Positions 18,750 to 25,994 of a DNA stretch of 26,122 nt are shown piece by piece. Positions within the stretch are counted from its first letter, which is position 1. Every line of letters starts with the position of its first letter. Source of the stretch: JAKLKS01 sp964370855. GTDB lineage: Bacteria; Planctomycetota; JAJSAM01; JAKLKS01. The notes under the pieces were generated by a model. The model did not search any database. It saw nothing but the letters and a program-made list of their open reading frames with translations, and was not told the origin of the DNA. Made by a program: the position numbers and the translations under genes. Where the stretch lies: assembly GCA_964370855.1 (NCBI GenBank), contig CAYJMF010000069.1, positions 1 to 26,122 of the forward strand, written 5' to 3'.

Positions 18750-19390
18750 ACGGGGGATCCCGCCCCCGGGACCTCCTCCGGGATCCGAGGAGCGCGGGCC
18801 GCCTGCGGCGCCTGATCGCGGAGTTCCTCCCCGACGGGATCGTGCTGGCGAGGAAGCGCCGCAACTTCGCCCTCTGCGCCCGCGTGGGGGAGGACGTCCT
18901 CCTCTCCCGCGACTTCTCCTGGGAGCCCCACGCGCCCGGCGACGTCCGGTACGAGGTCGGGGACCACGCGACCCTCCGGGGCTGCGCCCTCCTCGCCCGC
19001 GGGAAGGGGAGGATCCGGATCGGCGAGGGCTCGGTCCTGAACCCCCGCTGCCGCATCGAGGCCCACGACCTCGTCGAGATCGGCGCCTGGGTCCAGATCG
19101 CGCACGACGTCACGGTCTTCGACACCAACTCCCACGACCTCGACCCCGCGCTCCGCCGCGCCGACCTCATGCGGGATCACGGCCTCGCCGCCGGGGGCCC
19201 CCGCGGGTCGCCGGCGACGGCACCGGTCCGCATCGGGGACGACGCGTGGATCGGCATGCACGCCATCATCCTCAAGGGCGTTTCCGTCGGCGCCGGGGCC
19301 GTCGTCGCCGCCGGGGCGGTGGTCGTCTCCGACGTCGAGCCCCGCGCCGTCGTCGCCGGCAACCCCGCCGTCGTCGTGAAGAGGATCTGA
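18746..19390 (+). CDS. Hexapeptide-repeat O-acyltransferase
   Basis: This 214-aa protein has a left-handed beta-helix acyltransferase core of the WcaF/LacA/NodL type. Hexapeptide turns include RIRIGEGSVLNPRCRI (89-104), EIGAWVQIAHDVTV (111-124) and VRIGDDAWIGMHAIILKGVSVGAGAVVAAGAVVV (161-194). It closes with VVAGNPAVVVKRI. His130 in DTNSHDLDP is at the place of the catalytic His. Such enzymes usually transfer an acetyl group from acetyl-CoA to a sugar hydroxyl. The N-terminal 65 residues are not hexapeptide repeats. GTG at 18746 gives a GTGA overlap with the preceding stop; GTG at 18740 is an alternative. It sits directly before a glycosyltransferase gene, which suggests joint work on a glycan. 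Confidence 0.88.
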   Translation: MNGGSRPRDLLRDPRSAGRLRRLIAEFLPDGIVLARKRRNFALCARVGEDVLLSRDFSWEPHAPGDVRYEVGDHATLRGCALLARGKGRIRIGEGSVLNPRCRIEAHDLVEIGAWVQIAHDVTVFDTNSHDLDPALRRADLMRDHGLAAGGPRGSPATAPVRIGDDAWIGMHAIILKGVSVGAGAVVAAGAVVVSDVEPRAVVAGNPAVVVKRI

Positions 19391-19399
19391 GGGCGGCCC

Positions 19400-20641
19400 T
19401 TGGCGAGGATCGCCATGCTGCTCGGCAACCGCTTCACCCACGACTCCCGCGTCGAGCGGGAGTCGCGCTCCCTCGCCGCCGCCGGGCACGAGGTGCGCGT
19501 GTTCTGCCTCTCCGGGGAGGGCCTTCCCGCGGAGGGGAGCCGGGACGGCTACGCCTTCCGCCGGGTCGAGCCGCCGGCGTGGATCTCCTGGACCGGTCCC
19601 CGCCGCATCGTCCCCCTCCTGCGCTGGTTCTCCCGGTACCGGTTCCTCGCCGCCGCCGCGGAGCCGTGGCGCCCGGAGGTCGTCCACGGCCACGACCTCG
19701 AGATGCTCCTTCCCGCGGGCCTCCTCGCGGAGCGGCTCGGGGTACCCCTTGTCCACGACGACCACGAACTGGGGCTCGAGAAGATCGGCCAGGGGACGGA
19801 GACCCTGGGCTCGGGCTGGAGGAAGGCGGTGGACGACGCACTCGTCGCCCGCCTGCGCCGGCGCGGGGCGGCCCTCGAGGCCCGGTTCCTGCCGAGGGCC
19901 GCCGCCGTCCTCGCCGGGTCCCCCCTGTACGCGAGCACCCTGGAGGAGCGCTACGGCCGGCCCGTCGTCCCCCTCCTGAACGTCCCCTGGACGTCGGACC
20001 GGCCGCCGGACCCGAGGCTCCGGGAGCGTGCGGGCCTCCCCCCCGGGTCGCGGATCGTCCTGTACCAGGGGACCGTCACCCCCGGCGGCGGGGGACAGCA
20101 GTGCATCGAGGCCGCGAGGACGTTCCCCGCAGGCTGGCACCTCGTGTTCCTCGGTGTCACCTGGATGCGATCGCGGCTGGAGGAGCAGGCGCGGGCCGCG
20201 GGGCTCCTCGACCGGGTGCGGTTCCTGGATCCCGTGCCGCCGTCGGAACTCCCGGGATTCACGGCCGCCGCCGACGCCGGCCTCGCCCCCATCCGCCCCG
20301 TGAACCTCGGGCAGGCGTACTCCATGGCCAACAAGCTCTTCGAGTACCTGCACGCGGGGATCCCCGTCATCGCCTCGGACATCCCCGACCAGGCCGCCTT
20401 CGTCCGCTCCCTGGACGCGGGCATCGTGCTGGAGGAGGTGACCCCGGAGTCCGTCGCGGGGGCCGTCTCCCGGCTGGCCGCGGTCCCGGAGGGCGAGCGT
20501 GTCCTCCGGAGGGATCGCCTCCGCGCCGCCGCCCGCTCCCGGTACTGCTGGGAGATCGAATCGCGGGGGCTTCTGGATGCGTACAGGGCCGTCCTCGAGC
20601 CCCGCGGGGCCGCCGCCCCCGCACCCCGCCGTTCCTCCTAG
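19400..20641 (+). CDS. GT4-family glycosyltransferase
   Basis: This 413-aa protein has a GT-B fold of the GT4 group, retaining enzymes using NDP-sugars at the cytoplasmic membrane face. The N-terminal Rossmann half shows RIAMLLGNRFTHDSRVERES (3-22), AAAGHEV, VVHGHD (94-99) and LVHDDHEL (117-124). The C-terminal half shows IVLYQGTVTPGGGGQQCIEA (219-238) and NKLFEYLHAGIPVIASD (311-327), which contains the Glu of the donor-binding E-x7-E-like motif. The sugar and acceptor cannot be told from sequence. The start is TTG at 19400 because the conserved N-terminal strand begins at once; ATG at 19415 would cut it. It begins nine bases after the acyltransferase stop and is the last gene before the terminator. 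Confidence 0.9.
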   Translation: MARIAMLLGNRFTHDSRVERESRSLAAAGHEVRVFCLSGEGLPAEGSRDGYAFRRVEPPAWISWTGPRRIVPLLRWFSRYRFLAAAAEPWRPEVVHGHDLEMLLPAGLLAERLGVPLVHDDHELGLEKIGQGTETLGSGWRKAVDDALVARLRRRGAALEARFLPRAAAVLAGSPLYASTLEERYGRPVVPLLNVPWTSDRPPDPRLRERAGLPPGSRIVLYQGTVTPGGGGQQCIEAARTFPAGWHLVFLGVTWMRSRLEEQARAAGLLDRVRFLDPVPPSELPGFTAAADAGLAPIRPVNLGQAYSMANKLFEYLHAGIPVIASDIPDQAAFVRSLDAGIVLEEVTPESVAGAVSRLAAVPEGERVLRRDRLRAAARSRYCWEIESRGLLDAYRAVLEPRGAAAPAPRRSS

Positions 20642-20685
20642 GGAAGGCGTGGCGGGAGCCTCCCGTAGGGCCCCCGAAATGACGA

Positions 20686-20716
20686 AGGGCCCGGTGCTTG
20701 GGCGGCACCGGGCCCT
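20686..20716 (+). terminator. Terminator hairpin at the end of the 15727-20641 operon
   Basis: A perfect 12-bp stem pairs AGGGCCCGGTGC (20686-20697) with GCACCGGGCCCT (20705-20716) over a seven-base loop. It starts 45 bp past the TAG stop of the GT4 gene. The plus-side tail is TGTCTTGG. Read from the minus strand the tail is TCGTCATTT, so it may also stop transcripts from the right. Confidence 0.82.
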
Positions 20717-20763
20717 GTCTTGGCCCTCCGGGGCGGTTGGGCGACCGCCAAGGGGAGGGGGTT

Positions 20764-20789
20764 CCGGGGGGCGGTTGCCCGCCCCCCGG
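20764..20789. terminator. Second strong hairpin downstream of the operon
   Basis: A perfect 11-bp stem pairs CCGGGGGGCGG (20764-20774) with CCGCCCCCCGG (20779-20789) over a TTGC loop. No U tract is on either side. It could back up the terminator at 20686-20716 or stall readthrough from the right. Confidence 0.45.
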
Positions 20790-20990
20790 CGGGGTCCACC
20801 CTGCGCTCGACATAAAAAGGGCATTGAAGGAAGGAAGACGTGGGTCAAGCGCCAGGTGCGACCTTTGTCCTTGCGGCGCCCACCCTTCCGGACCTACCCC
20901 CGGGAGGGGGTCGGCGGTCGGTCCGGGCGCCGGTTCTGTTCTTCAGAGAGCGTCGCGGGAGTCCTTCGCGGCCCCGCGTTCTTCACCCCC

Positions 20991-21019
20991 TTGGACGCAA
21001 GAGGTAAGCCAATTATACC
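20991..21019 (+). promoter_or_regulatory. Sigma70-like promoter at the edge of the A+T-rich island
   Basis: TTGGAC (20991-20996) and TATACC (21014-21019) are separated by exactly 17 bases. A start near 21026 would send a plus-strand transcript through the island, towards the 3' end of the minus-strand sulfatase-like gene. A TATAAT is also read on the minus strand here but lacks a -35. Confidence 0.4.
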
Positions 21020-21120
21020 CCTAATCCGGTTTGGAGGATCTGGCCTACGCACAACTCGTTTCATGAGCTTGTTTTACGTTGTTTTGATGGAAGTCAAATC
21101 CGACGGCAGGTAGCCTTGAG
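21001..21120 (+). other. A+T-rich island, candidate small-RNA locus
   Basis: By hand count 57 of 120 bases are G or C (about 47%), against clearly more than 70% in the rest of the window. Together with the promoter at its left edge and the inverted repeat at 21133-21189, it could encode an RNA of about 165 nt. A remnant of foreign DNA is the alternative; no transposase or att site is seen. Confidence 0.35.
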
Positions 21121-21132
21121 AGTGTCCACTTC

Positions 21133-21189
21133 AGGGGACATCGCCGTGGGTCCCCGGGAACGACCCTTGTCAGGGGTGGAAAGTCCCCT
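21133..21189. repeat. Inverted repeat in the sulfatase 3' flank
   Basis: AGGGGAC (21133-21139) pairs with GTCCCCT (21183-21189), enclosing smaller G/C pairings. It lies about 45 bp past the stop of the sulfatase-like gene. It could be part of that gene's terminator on the minus strand, or, with CCCCTTT at its right edge, a weak plus-strand one. Confidence 0.35.
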
Positions 21190-21234
21190 TTCCTGCCCCC
21201 CTGCGAAGGTTGCACGGGGAGCCCGAGCGTCGTC

Positions 21235-23112
21235 CTACCGGCCCCCGCTTCCCCCGAAGTAACCGAGGCCGCGGAGCATCCTCTTGAGGTCCCCCTCCAG
21301 GTCGGACTCCGGGGGCAGGGGAGAACGGGTCTCCAATTCCCGGGCTCCGTCCAGGAGGGAGCGGATCCCTTCCGCGGTCCCCCGGGGAGGCGGGTCCAGG
21401 GGGGTCCGCTCCCCCGGGTCCGCCGCGAGGTCGAACCAGGTCTCCCGCCGGGCGCCGGCCCTCTCCTCCTCGATGACCTTGAGGTTCCCGAGGAGGGCCG
21501 ACCGGAGGAGGACCGGGGAGGAGGGGCGCTCCGCCCTCCCCAGGACGGGAGAGGCCGGGAGGGGCTCCCCCCGCCAGCGGGGGAGGAGGCTTCGCCCGTC
21601 GAAGGCGTCGAGGACGCGGAGCCCAGCGGCGTCGAGGAGGGTGGGGAGGAGGTCCTCGATGCGGGCGTCGAGGGGATCCCGGCGGCCCGCGGGGAGGCCG
21701 GGGCCGCGGAGGACGCAGGGGATGCGGACGATCTCCTCGTGGAGGCTGTGCTCGTGGGTCCACCCGCCGTGCTCGTGGAACTCCTCCCCGTGGTCGGAGA
21801 CGAAGACCACGATGGTCCCGTCGAGGAGGCCCCCTTCGCGCAGGCCGTCCACGAGCTCCCCGAAGGCCCGGTCCACGAACCGGACCTCGTCGTCGTAGTT
21901 GGCGACGAGGTCGGCGAGATCCGCGGGGTCCATGGCCGGGGCGCGGTCCGGCGGCACCATGCCGAGGAAGACGGGGACCGGGAGGCGCCTCCTCCCGGGA
22001 AGGGAGGGCTCGGAGGGGGCGTAGGGGTGGTGGGGCTCCATCCAGTGGAGGTAGGCCGCGAAGGGTCGGGAGGGGTCCTCCCCGGCCCAGGCGAGGAAGC
22101 GCCGGGTCAGGTCCCGCGCGCCCCGGATCTCGGCGGGCGTGCCCGTCCCGTGGGCGCCCGTGACCCTGTCCCTGACGGCGGCCCAGGCCCTCCAGGGGAG
22201 GCTCCCCCGGAGGCCCCCGGACAGCGGCGAGAGGAGGAGGTCGTTGACGTCCCTGTCGAAGCCGAACTCCGGGACGGGCCAGTGGCTGTCGGAGAGGAGG
22301 GCGGTCCGGTACCCGGCGGAATCCGCGAAGGACAGCAGCGTGGGCACGTCCGGGGGCAGGGCGCGGGGGGAGAGGACGAGGCGGTGGCGCTCCGGGCTCC
22401 TCCCCGTCAGGAGGGAACCGACGGAGGGCTTCGTCCATGCGCTCGAGGTCCGGAGCCGCTCCAGGGCGACCCCCTCCCGGGCGAAGGCGTCGAGGCGGGG
22501 CGTGAGCCCCCCTCCCACCCGGTCGGCGCGGACGGAATCGGCGAGGACCACGAGCAGGTTCGGGGGGACGGCCCCTCCCTCGCGGACGACGGCGGGGCGG
22601 GGCCCCGCGGTTCCGGTGGTGCGGGGGGAGAGGGTGGTGGCGGCGGCGGCCAGGGCGGGAAGGGCGGCGGCGGCGAGCAGGAGGGGCAGGGGGAGGCGGC
22701 GCCCCCCCGGGGCGTCCAGGAAGGCGGTCCCCCTCCAGGCGGCGTACCCCGCCGCGGCGAGCACGAGGAGGGAGAGGAGCGCGTTGAGGGGGAGGCTCGA
22801 CGTCCCCGCGGAGCGGGGGAGGATTTCCACGGTGACGAGGAAGAGGACCTGGAGGAGCGCGAGTCCGACGAGCAGGTGGCGGGGGCGGGCCCCCCGCCAT
22901 GCGGAAAGGAGGACCCCGCCGAGGCAGCCCCCGACGAGGTAGGCGCCGAGGACCGCCCCCGCCTCCCGCAGGCCGAAGGGGCGCGGGGCGGCCCACGCGC
23001 ACCGGGCCGCCTCGAGGACGCCGAGCCAGCCTCCGGCGGCCAGGCCGAGGGCGGGAAGGAGCCGCCAATTCCCGCCGGGGAGGTCCCGCGGGTCCCCCGG
23101 ATCCCGTTCCAT
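21235..23112 (-). CDS. Membrane-anchored sulfatase-like hydrolase/transferase with Thr in the active site
   Basis: This 625-aa protein has about five N-terminal membrane helices (18-160), then an alkaline-phosphatase-superfamily domain of the sulfatase/LTA-synthase type (about 184-540). Metal-site signatures are LLVVLADSVRADRVG (186-200, D192), YDDEVRFVD (406-414) and VSDHGEEFHEHGG (438-450, D440/H441). The formylglycine position C-x-P-S-R reads T227-K-P-S-V, so formylglycine cannot form. Thr227 would be the nucleophile, as in phosphoethanolamine and glycerophosphate transferases. A sulfate-ester hydrolase is therefore less likely than a phospho-transferase or phosphodiesterase acting on envelope lipids or glycans. 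The start is ATG at 23112 with GAGGGA upstream and TAGGAT further up. It is divergent from the SBBP gene. Confidence 0.85.
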   Translation of the reverse strand: MERDPGDPRDLPGGNWRLLPALGLAAGGWLGVLEAARCAWAAPRPFGLREAGAVLGAYLVGGCLGGVLLSAWRGARPRHLLVGLALLQVLFLVTVEILPRSAGTSSLPLNALLSLLVLAAAGYAAWRGTAFLDAPGGRRLPLPLLLAAAALPALAAAATTLSPRTTGTAGPRPAVVREGGAVPPNLLVVLADSVRADRVGGGLTPRLDAFAREGVALERLRTSSAWTKPSVGSLLTGRSPERHRLVLSPRALPPDVPTLLSFADSAGYRTALLSDSHWPVPEFGFDRDVNDLLLSPLSGGLRGSLPWRAWAAVRDRVTGAHGTGTPAEIRGARDLTRRFLAWAGEDPSRPFAAYLHWMEPHHPYAPSEPSLPGRRRLPVPVFLGMVPPDRAPAMDPADLADLVANYDDEVRFVDRAFGELVDGLREGGLLDGTIVVFVSDHGEEFHEHGGWTHEHSLHEEIVRIPCVLRGPGLPAGRRDPLDARIEDLLPTLLDAAGLRVLDAFDGRSLLPRWRGEPLPASPVLGRAERPSSPVLLRSALLGNLKVIEEERAGARRETWFDLAADPGERTPLDPPPRGTAEGIRSLLDGARELETRSPLPPESDLEGDLKRMLRGLGYFGGSGGR

Positions 23113-23141
23113 GGCCGCGTCCCTCAGGTTCCCTCCACCCC

Positions 23142-23147
23142 ATCCTA
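23142..23147 (-). promoter_or_regulatory. Putative -10 of the sulfatase-like gene
   Basis: TAGGAT on the minus strand lies 29 bases before the ATG, giving a leader of about 22 bases that carries GAGGGA as ribosome site. No -35 is convincing. Confidence 0.4.
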
Positions 23148-23195
23148 CGGCAGGCCCCCCCGGGAATCCCGGGCATCCGGGGAGGCAGTTTCTGG

Positions 23196-23224
23196 TTGAC
23201 TCCCGGGAGGGGGGGGGCTAGGGT
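23196..23224 (+). promoter_or_regulatory. Promoter of the SBBP-repeat gene
   Basis: TTGACT (23196-23201), a 17-bp spacer and TAGGGT (23219-23224) make the best sigma70-type promoter of the window. The expected start is near 23231, leaving a leader of about 97 bases before the ATG. Confidence 0.6.
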
Positions 23225-23252
23225 CGTCCCCTGCGATCGGGCCCGGGGACGA
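23224..23252. promoter_or_regulatory. Inverted repeat over the SBBP promoter start, possible operator
   Basis: TCGTCCCC (23224-23231) and GGGGACGA (23245-23252) form a perfect 8-bp inverted repeat with a 13-base centre. It begins at the last base of the -10 box and covers the predicted start. That position suits a repressor site. As RNA the left arm would mostly lie before the start point. Confidence 0.4.
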
Positions 23253-23277
23253 GGGATTTTCCGCGCCTGACTCGCCG

Positions 23278-23297
23278 CCGGTCCGGGTGGGGACCGG
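23278..23297 (+). promoter_or_regulatory. Leader hairpin of the SBBP gene
   Basis: CCGGTCC and GGACCGG pair across a six-base loop within the predicted leader, 30 bases before the ATG. The AAGGAGG ribosome site stays free. It may stabilise the transcript. Confidence 0.4.
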
Positions 23298-23327
23298 AAT
23301 CGCCCAGGGCAGCATCAAGGAGGAATC

Positions 23328-25994
23328 ATGCGTACGATCATCAAGGGACTCCTCATCGGCTCTGCGGCCGTCGCCGGGACCGTCCTGGCGGGCAGCGATC
23401 CGGCCGTGAACGGGTCCACAGCCATGACGGGGACCGTGACGGGTCCCGCCGGCCGCCGCGCGGTCACCGCGGACCCCCTCGCCATCCGGAAGGCGGGGAT
23501 GCCCCTCGCCTTCGAGGAGAACCGGGGCCAGGCCGACGCGCGGGTCGACTTCGTCGCCCGCAGCCGGGACTTCACCGCCTGCTTCGCCGGCGGGGACGTC
23601 GTCTTCGCCCTTCGCGCCCCCCGGACGGGATCCGAGATGGAGCCCGTGGAAGCGGAGTCCGGCGGGCCGAGGGGCACCTCGGTCACGGCGGGCATGCGCT
23701 TCCTCGGCGTCCGGGAGGACCTGCGGCTCGAGGCCGCCGGGTCCCCCCTCCCCGCCACGGTGAACTACCTCCGCGGCAGCGACCCGGCGAAGCACCTCGC
23801 CGGCGTCCCGACCTTCCCCGCCGTCGTCGGCCGCGAGGCCTGGCCGGGCATCGACCTGCGCTACGAGGCGCGGGGCTCCTTCTTCGAGTACTCCTTCGAG
23901 GTCTCCCCCGGCGCCGACCTCGGCGCCGTCGCCGTCGCCTTCCCGGGGACCTCGGGCGCCGCCATCGGGGAGGACGGTTCCCTCGTGGTGGAGACCCTCG
24001 GCGGCGACCTGCGCCACTCGGCGCCCGTCGCCTGGCAGGAGAAGGACGGCGGCCGGGACCCCGTGGCCGTCGCCTTCCTCCCCCGCGGGGACGGCTCCGT
24101 GGGCTTCTCCGTCGGCTCCCACGACCCCTCCCGCGCCGTCTTCATCGACCCCACGGTGGACTACAAGCTCTACCACGGCGGCCAGGGCGGCGACACCTAC
24201 TACGCCGCGCGCGTGGACGGGAGCGGGAACCTCTTCCTCGCGGGCTACTCCTACGACACCGGCGCGGCCCAGGACTACCCCTACGGCACGGCCCTCGGCT
24301 CCGCCATCGGGGGGAGCAGCACCTCCGACGTCATCGTCGCCAAGTTCTCCTCCACCGGGACCCTGACCTGGGCCACCATCATCGGGGGCGACTCGGGCGG
24401 CTACGACGAGGCATACGCCCTCGCCCTGGACGGAAACGGCGACCCATGGGTCGCGGGATACACCGACTCCACCAACTATCTTGAATCCGCGACTCCCTTC
24501 CAGACCGGCCTGGCGGGCGGCAGCGACGGCTTCGTCACGGGCCTCAACTCCACCGGGACCGCCGCCAACTACTCCTCCTACCTGGGTGGGACCACGGTCT
24601 CCTACGGCGAGTTCGCCCAGGGAGTCGCCGTGGACTCCACGGGCATCATCCACGTCGTCGGCATCGCCACCTCCACCGACTTCACCAACGCGACCAACTC
24701 CCTCAGCGGGACCTCGGACGCGTTCTACGCGGTCATGAGCACCAACGCGGCGACCCTCTACATGCAGTACGTCGGCGGCTCCGCCGCGGACTCGGGCTAC
24801 GCCGTGGCCCTGGACGCCTCGGACAACGTCTTCATGTGCGGGACCACGGCCTCCAACAACTTCCCGACCTCCGTGGCCTATGACGCGACCCTGGGGAGCA
24901 CCGGCGACGGCTTCGTCCGCGCCTACGACTCCAGCCAGGCCGTCCTCTTCTCCACCTACCTCGGCGGGGCCGGCGGCATCGACGCGGCCACCTCCATCGT
25001 CGTGGACGGGAGCGGGGACCCCTGGATCACGGGTTCCACCTACTCCAACGACTTCCCCGTCCTCAATCCCGCCCAGGCCAAGCGGAAGGGGGGTCGCGAC
25101 GCCTTCGTGACCCGCCTCCACTACGCGCCCGCCGGGCCGGCCACCACGCTCACCTACTCCACCTACTTCGGGGGCAGCCTCGACGATATCCCCTTCGCCA
25201 TCGCCCTCGACGGGGACGGCGTCGTCGCCATCGCCGGCTACACCACGTCCACGAACCTCCCCGTCGTCAACGCCCACCAGGCGTCCTTCGGCGGCGGCAC
25301 GTCGGACGGCTTCGCCGCCCGCATCGACCCGACCCCGGGCCAGTCCGCGGTCCTCCACGCGACCTACCTCGGCGGGACCCTCGCCGACTCCGCCACGGGC
25401 GTCGCCCTGACCTCCACGGGCACGGTGATCGCCGCCGGCGGCACCTCCTCCGCGAACTTCCCCGCCTCCAACGCCTCGGCGGGCCTCTCCGACGGCCACC
25501 TCACCCGGGTCTCCTTCGAGGAAGTGAATCTCTCCCCGTACTGGGGCTCGCTCACGGACAGCCAGACCGCCCTCAAGGACCTCGTGAACGTCAGGTGCTG
25601 GTACGGCTACTCCAACCGCGCCGGCGCCAACACCTTCACCACCGCCAGCCCCCTCCTCCTCAAGGTCACGCCCCCCGGGGGCGCCGCGACCCTCGTCTTC
25701 GACACGACGACGGCCACGGGAACGTGGAAGACGACGGTGAAGAACGGGAACACCACCCACACCTGGGTCGGGGTCTGCAACGGGATCAAGTGGACCGTGA
25801 AGTTCCACGAGACCATCGAGGAGATCTGGATCTACGCGACGGGGTTCACCTTCACCGCTCCCATCGCCTCGGCCCCCTACAACGTGCAGTTCGAGGTGGA
25901 CTGGAACTCCATCAAGGGGTTCCACGACAGCCCCTTCCGCAATTCCGCCACCTTCAACGCGACCTGGAACAACTCCGTCCTCCGCAGGCCGTAG
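23328..25994 (+). CDS. Secreted SBBP beta-propeller protein
   Basis: This 888-aa protein has a signal peptide (1-21). Its N-terminal beta-rich domain (about 45-270) opens with PLAFEENRGQAD (59-70), the usual opening of proteins that carry SBBP repeats. Seven SBBP units follow (about 285-735), each with an A.AVD..G...vaG.t.S.dFP strand pattern and a closing ..YLGG, for example ALALDGNGDPWVAGYTDSTN and SIVVDGSGDPWITGSTYSND. Seven units would close a seven-bladed propeller. The last 150 residues are a separate beta-rich domain, rich in Thr, Asn and Trp, that I do not recognise. No enzyme motif is seen; binding or adhesion outside the cell is plausible. AAGGAGG four bases before ATG 23328 fixes the start. 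The gene is complete, and no terminator is visible before the homopolymer tract. Confidence 0.87.
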   Translation: MRTIIKGLLIGSAAVAGTVLAGSDPAVNGSTAMTGTVTGPAGRRAVTADPLAIRKAGMPLAFEENRGQADARVDFVARSRDFTACFAGGDVVFALRAPRTGSEMEPVEAESGGPRGTSVTAGMRFLGVREDLRLEAAGSPLPATVNYLRGSDPAKHLAGVPTFPAVVGREAWPGIDLRYEARGSFFEYSFEVSPGADLGAVAVAFPGTSGAAIGEDGSLVVETLGGDLRHSAPVAWQEKDGGRDPVAVAFLPRGDGSVGFSVGSHDPSRAVFIDPTVDYKLYHGGQGGDTYYAARVDGSGNLFLAGYSYDTGAAQDYPYGTALGSAIGGSSTSDVIVAKFSSTGTLTWATIIGGDSGGYDEAYALALDGNGDPWVAGYTDSTNYLESATPFQTGLAGGSDGFVTGLNSTGTAANYSSYLGGTTVSYGEFAQGVAVDSTGIIHVVGIATSTDFTNATNSLSGTSDAFYAVMSTNAATLYMQYVGGSAADSGYAVALDASDNVFMCGTTASNNFPTSVAYDATLGSTGDGFVRAYDSSQAVLFSTYLGGAGGIDAATSIVVDGSGDPWITGSTYSNDFPVLNPAQAKRKGGRDAFVTRLHYAPAGPATTLTYSTYFGGSLDDIPFAIALDGDGVVAIAGYTTSTNLPVVNAHQASFGGGTSDGFAARIDPTPGQSAVLHATYLGGTLADSATGVALTSTGTVIAAGGTSSANFPASNASAGLSDGHLTRVSFEEVNLSPYWGSLTDSQTALKDLVNVRCWYGYSNRAGANTFTTASPLLLKVTPPGGAATLVFDTTTATGTWKTTVKNGNTTHTWVGVCNGIKWTVKFHETIEEIWIYATGFTFTAPIASAPYNVQFEVDWNSIKGFHDSPFRNSATFNATWNNSVLRRP

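Larger units (their letters stand above)
20717..21234. other. Gene-free intergenic region with A+T-rich island
   Basis: This region lies between convergent gene ends (GT4 on plus, sulfatase-like on minus). It holds two more hairpins (20732-20749 and 20764-20789), a sigma70-like promoter (20991-21019), an A+T-rich island (21001-21120) and an inverted repeat (21133-21189). The only frame in the island is 16 codons (21063-21113) and lacks a ribosome site. I see no protein gene; an RNA gene is possible. Confidence 0.6.

Noticed and set aside
21063..21113. 16-codon open frame in the A+T-rich island
   Set aside because: There is no ribosome site and the peptide has no recognisable character; it is too short to support.
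21124..21142. IS terminal repeat (TGTCC...GGACA)
   Set aside because: Only a 5-bp inverted match is present, with no transposase, partner end or target duplication in the flanks.
23145..25925. 926-codon minus-strand frame opposite the SBBP gene
   Set aside because: The SBBP protein has clear repeats, signal peptide, promoter and ribosome site. The antisense frame is G/V/D/E low complexity.
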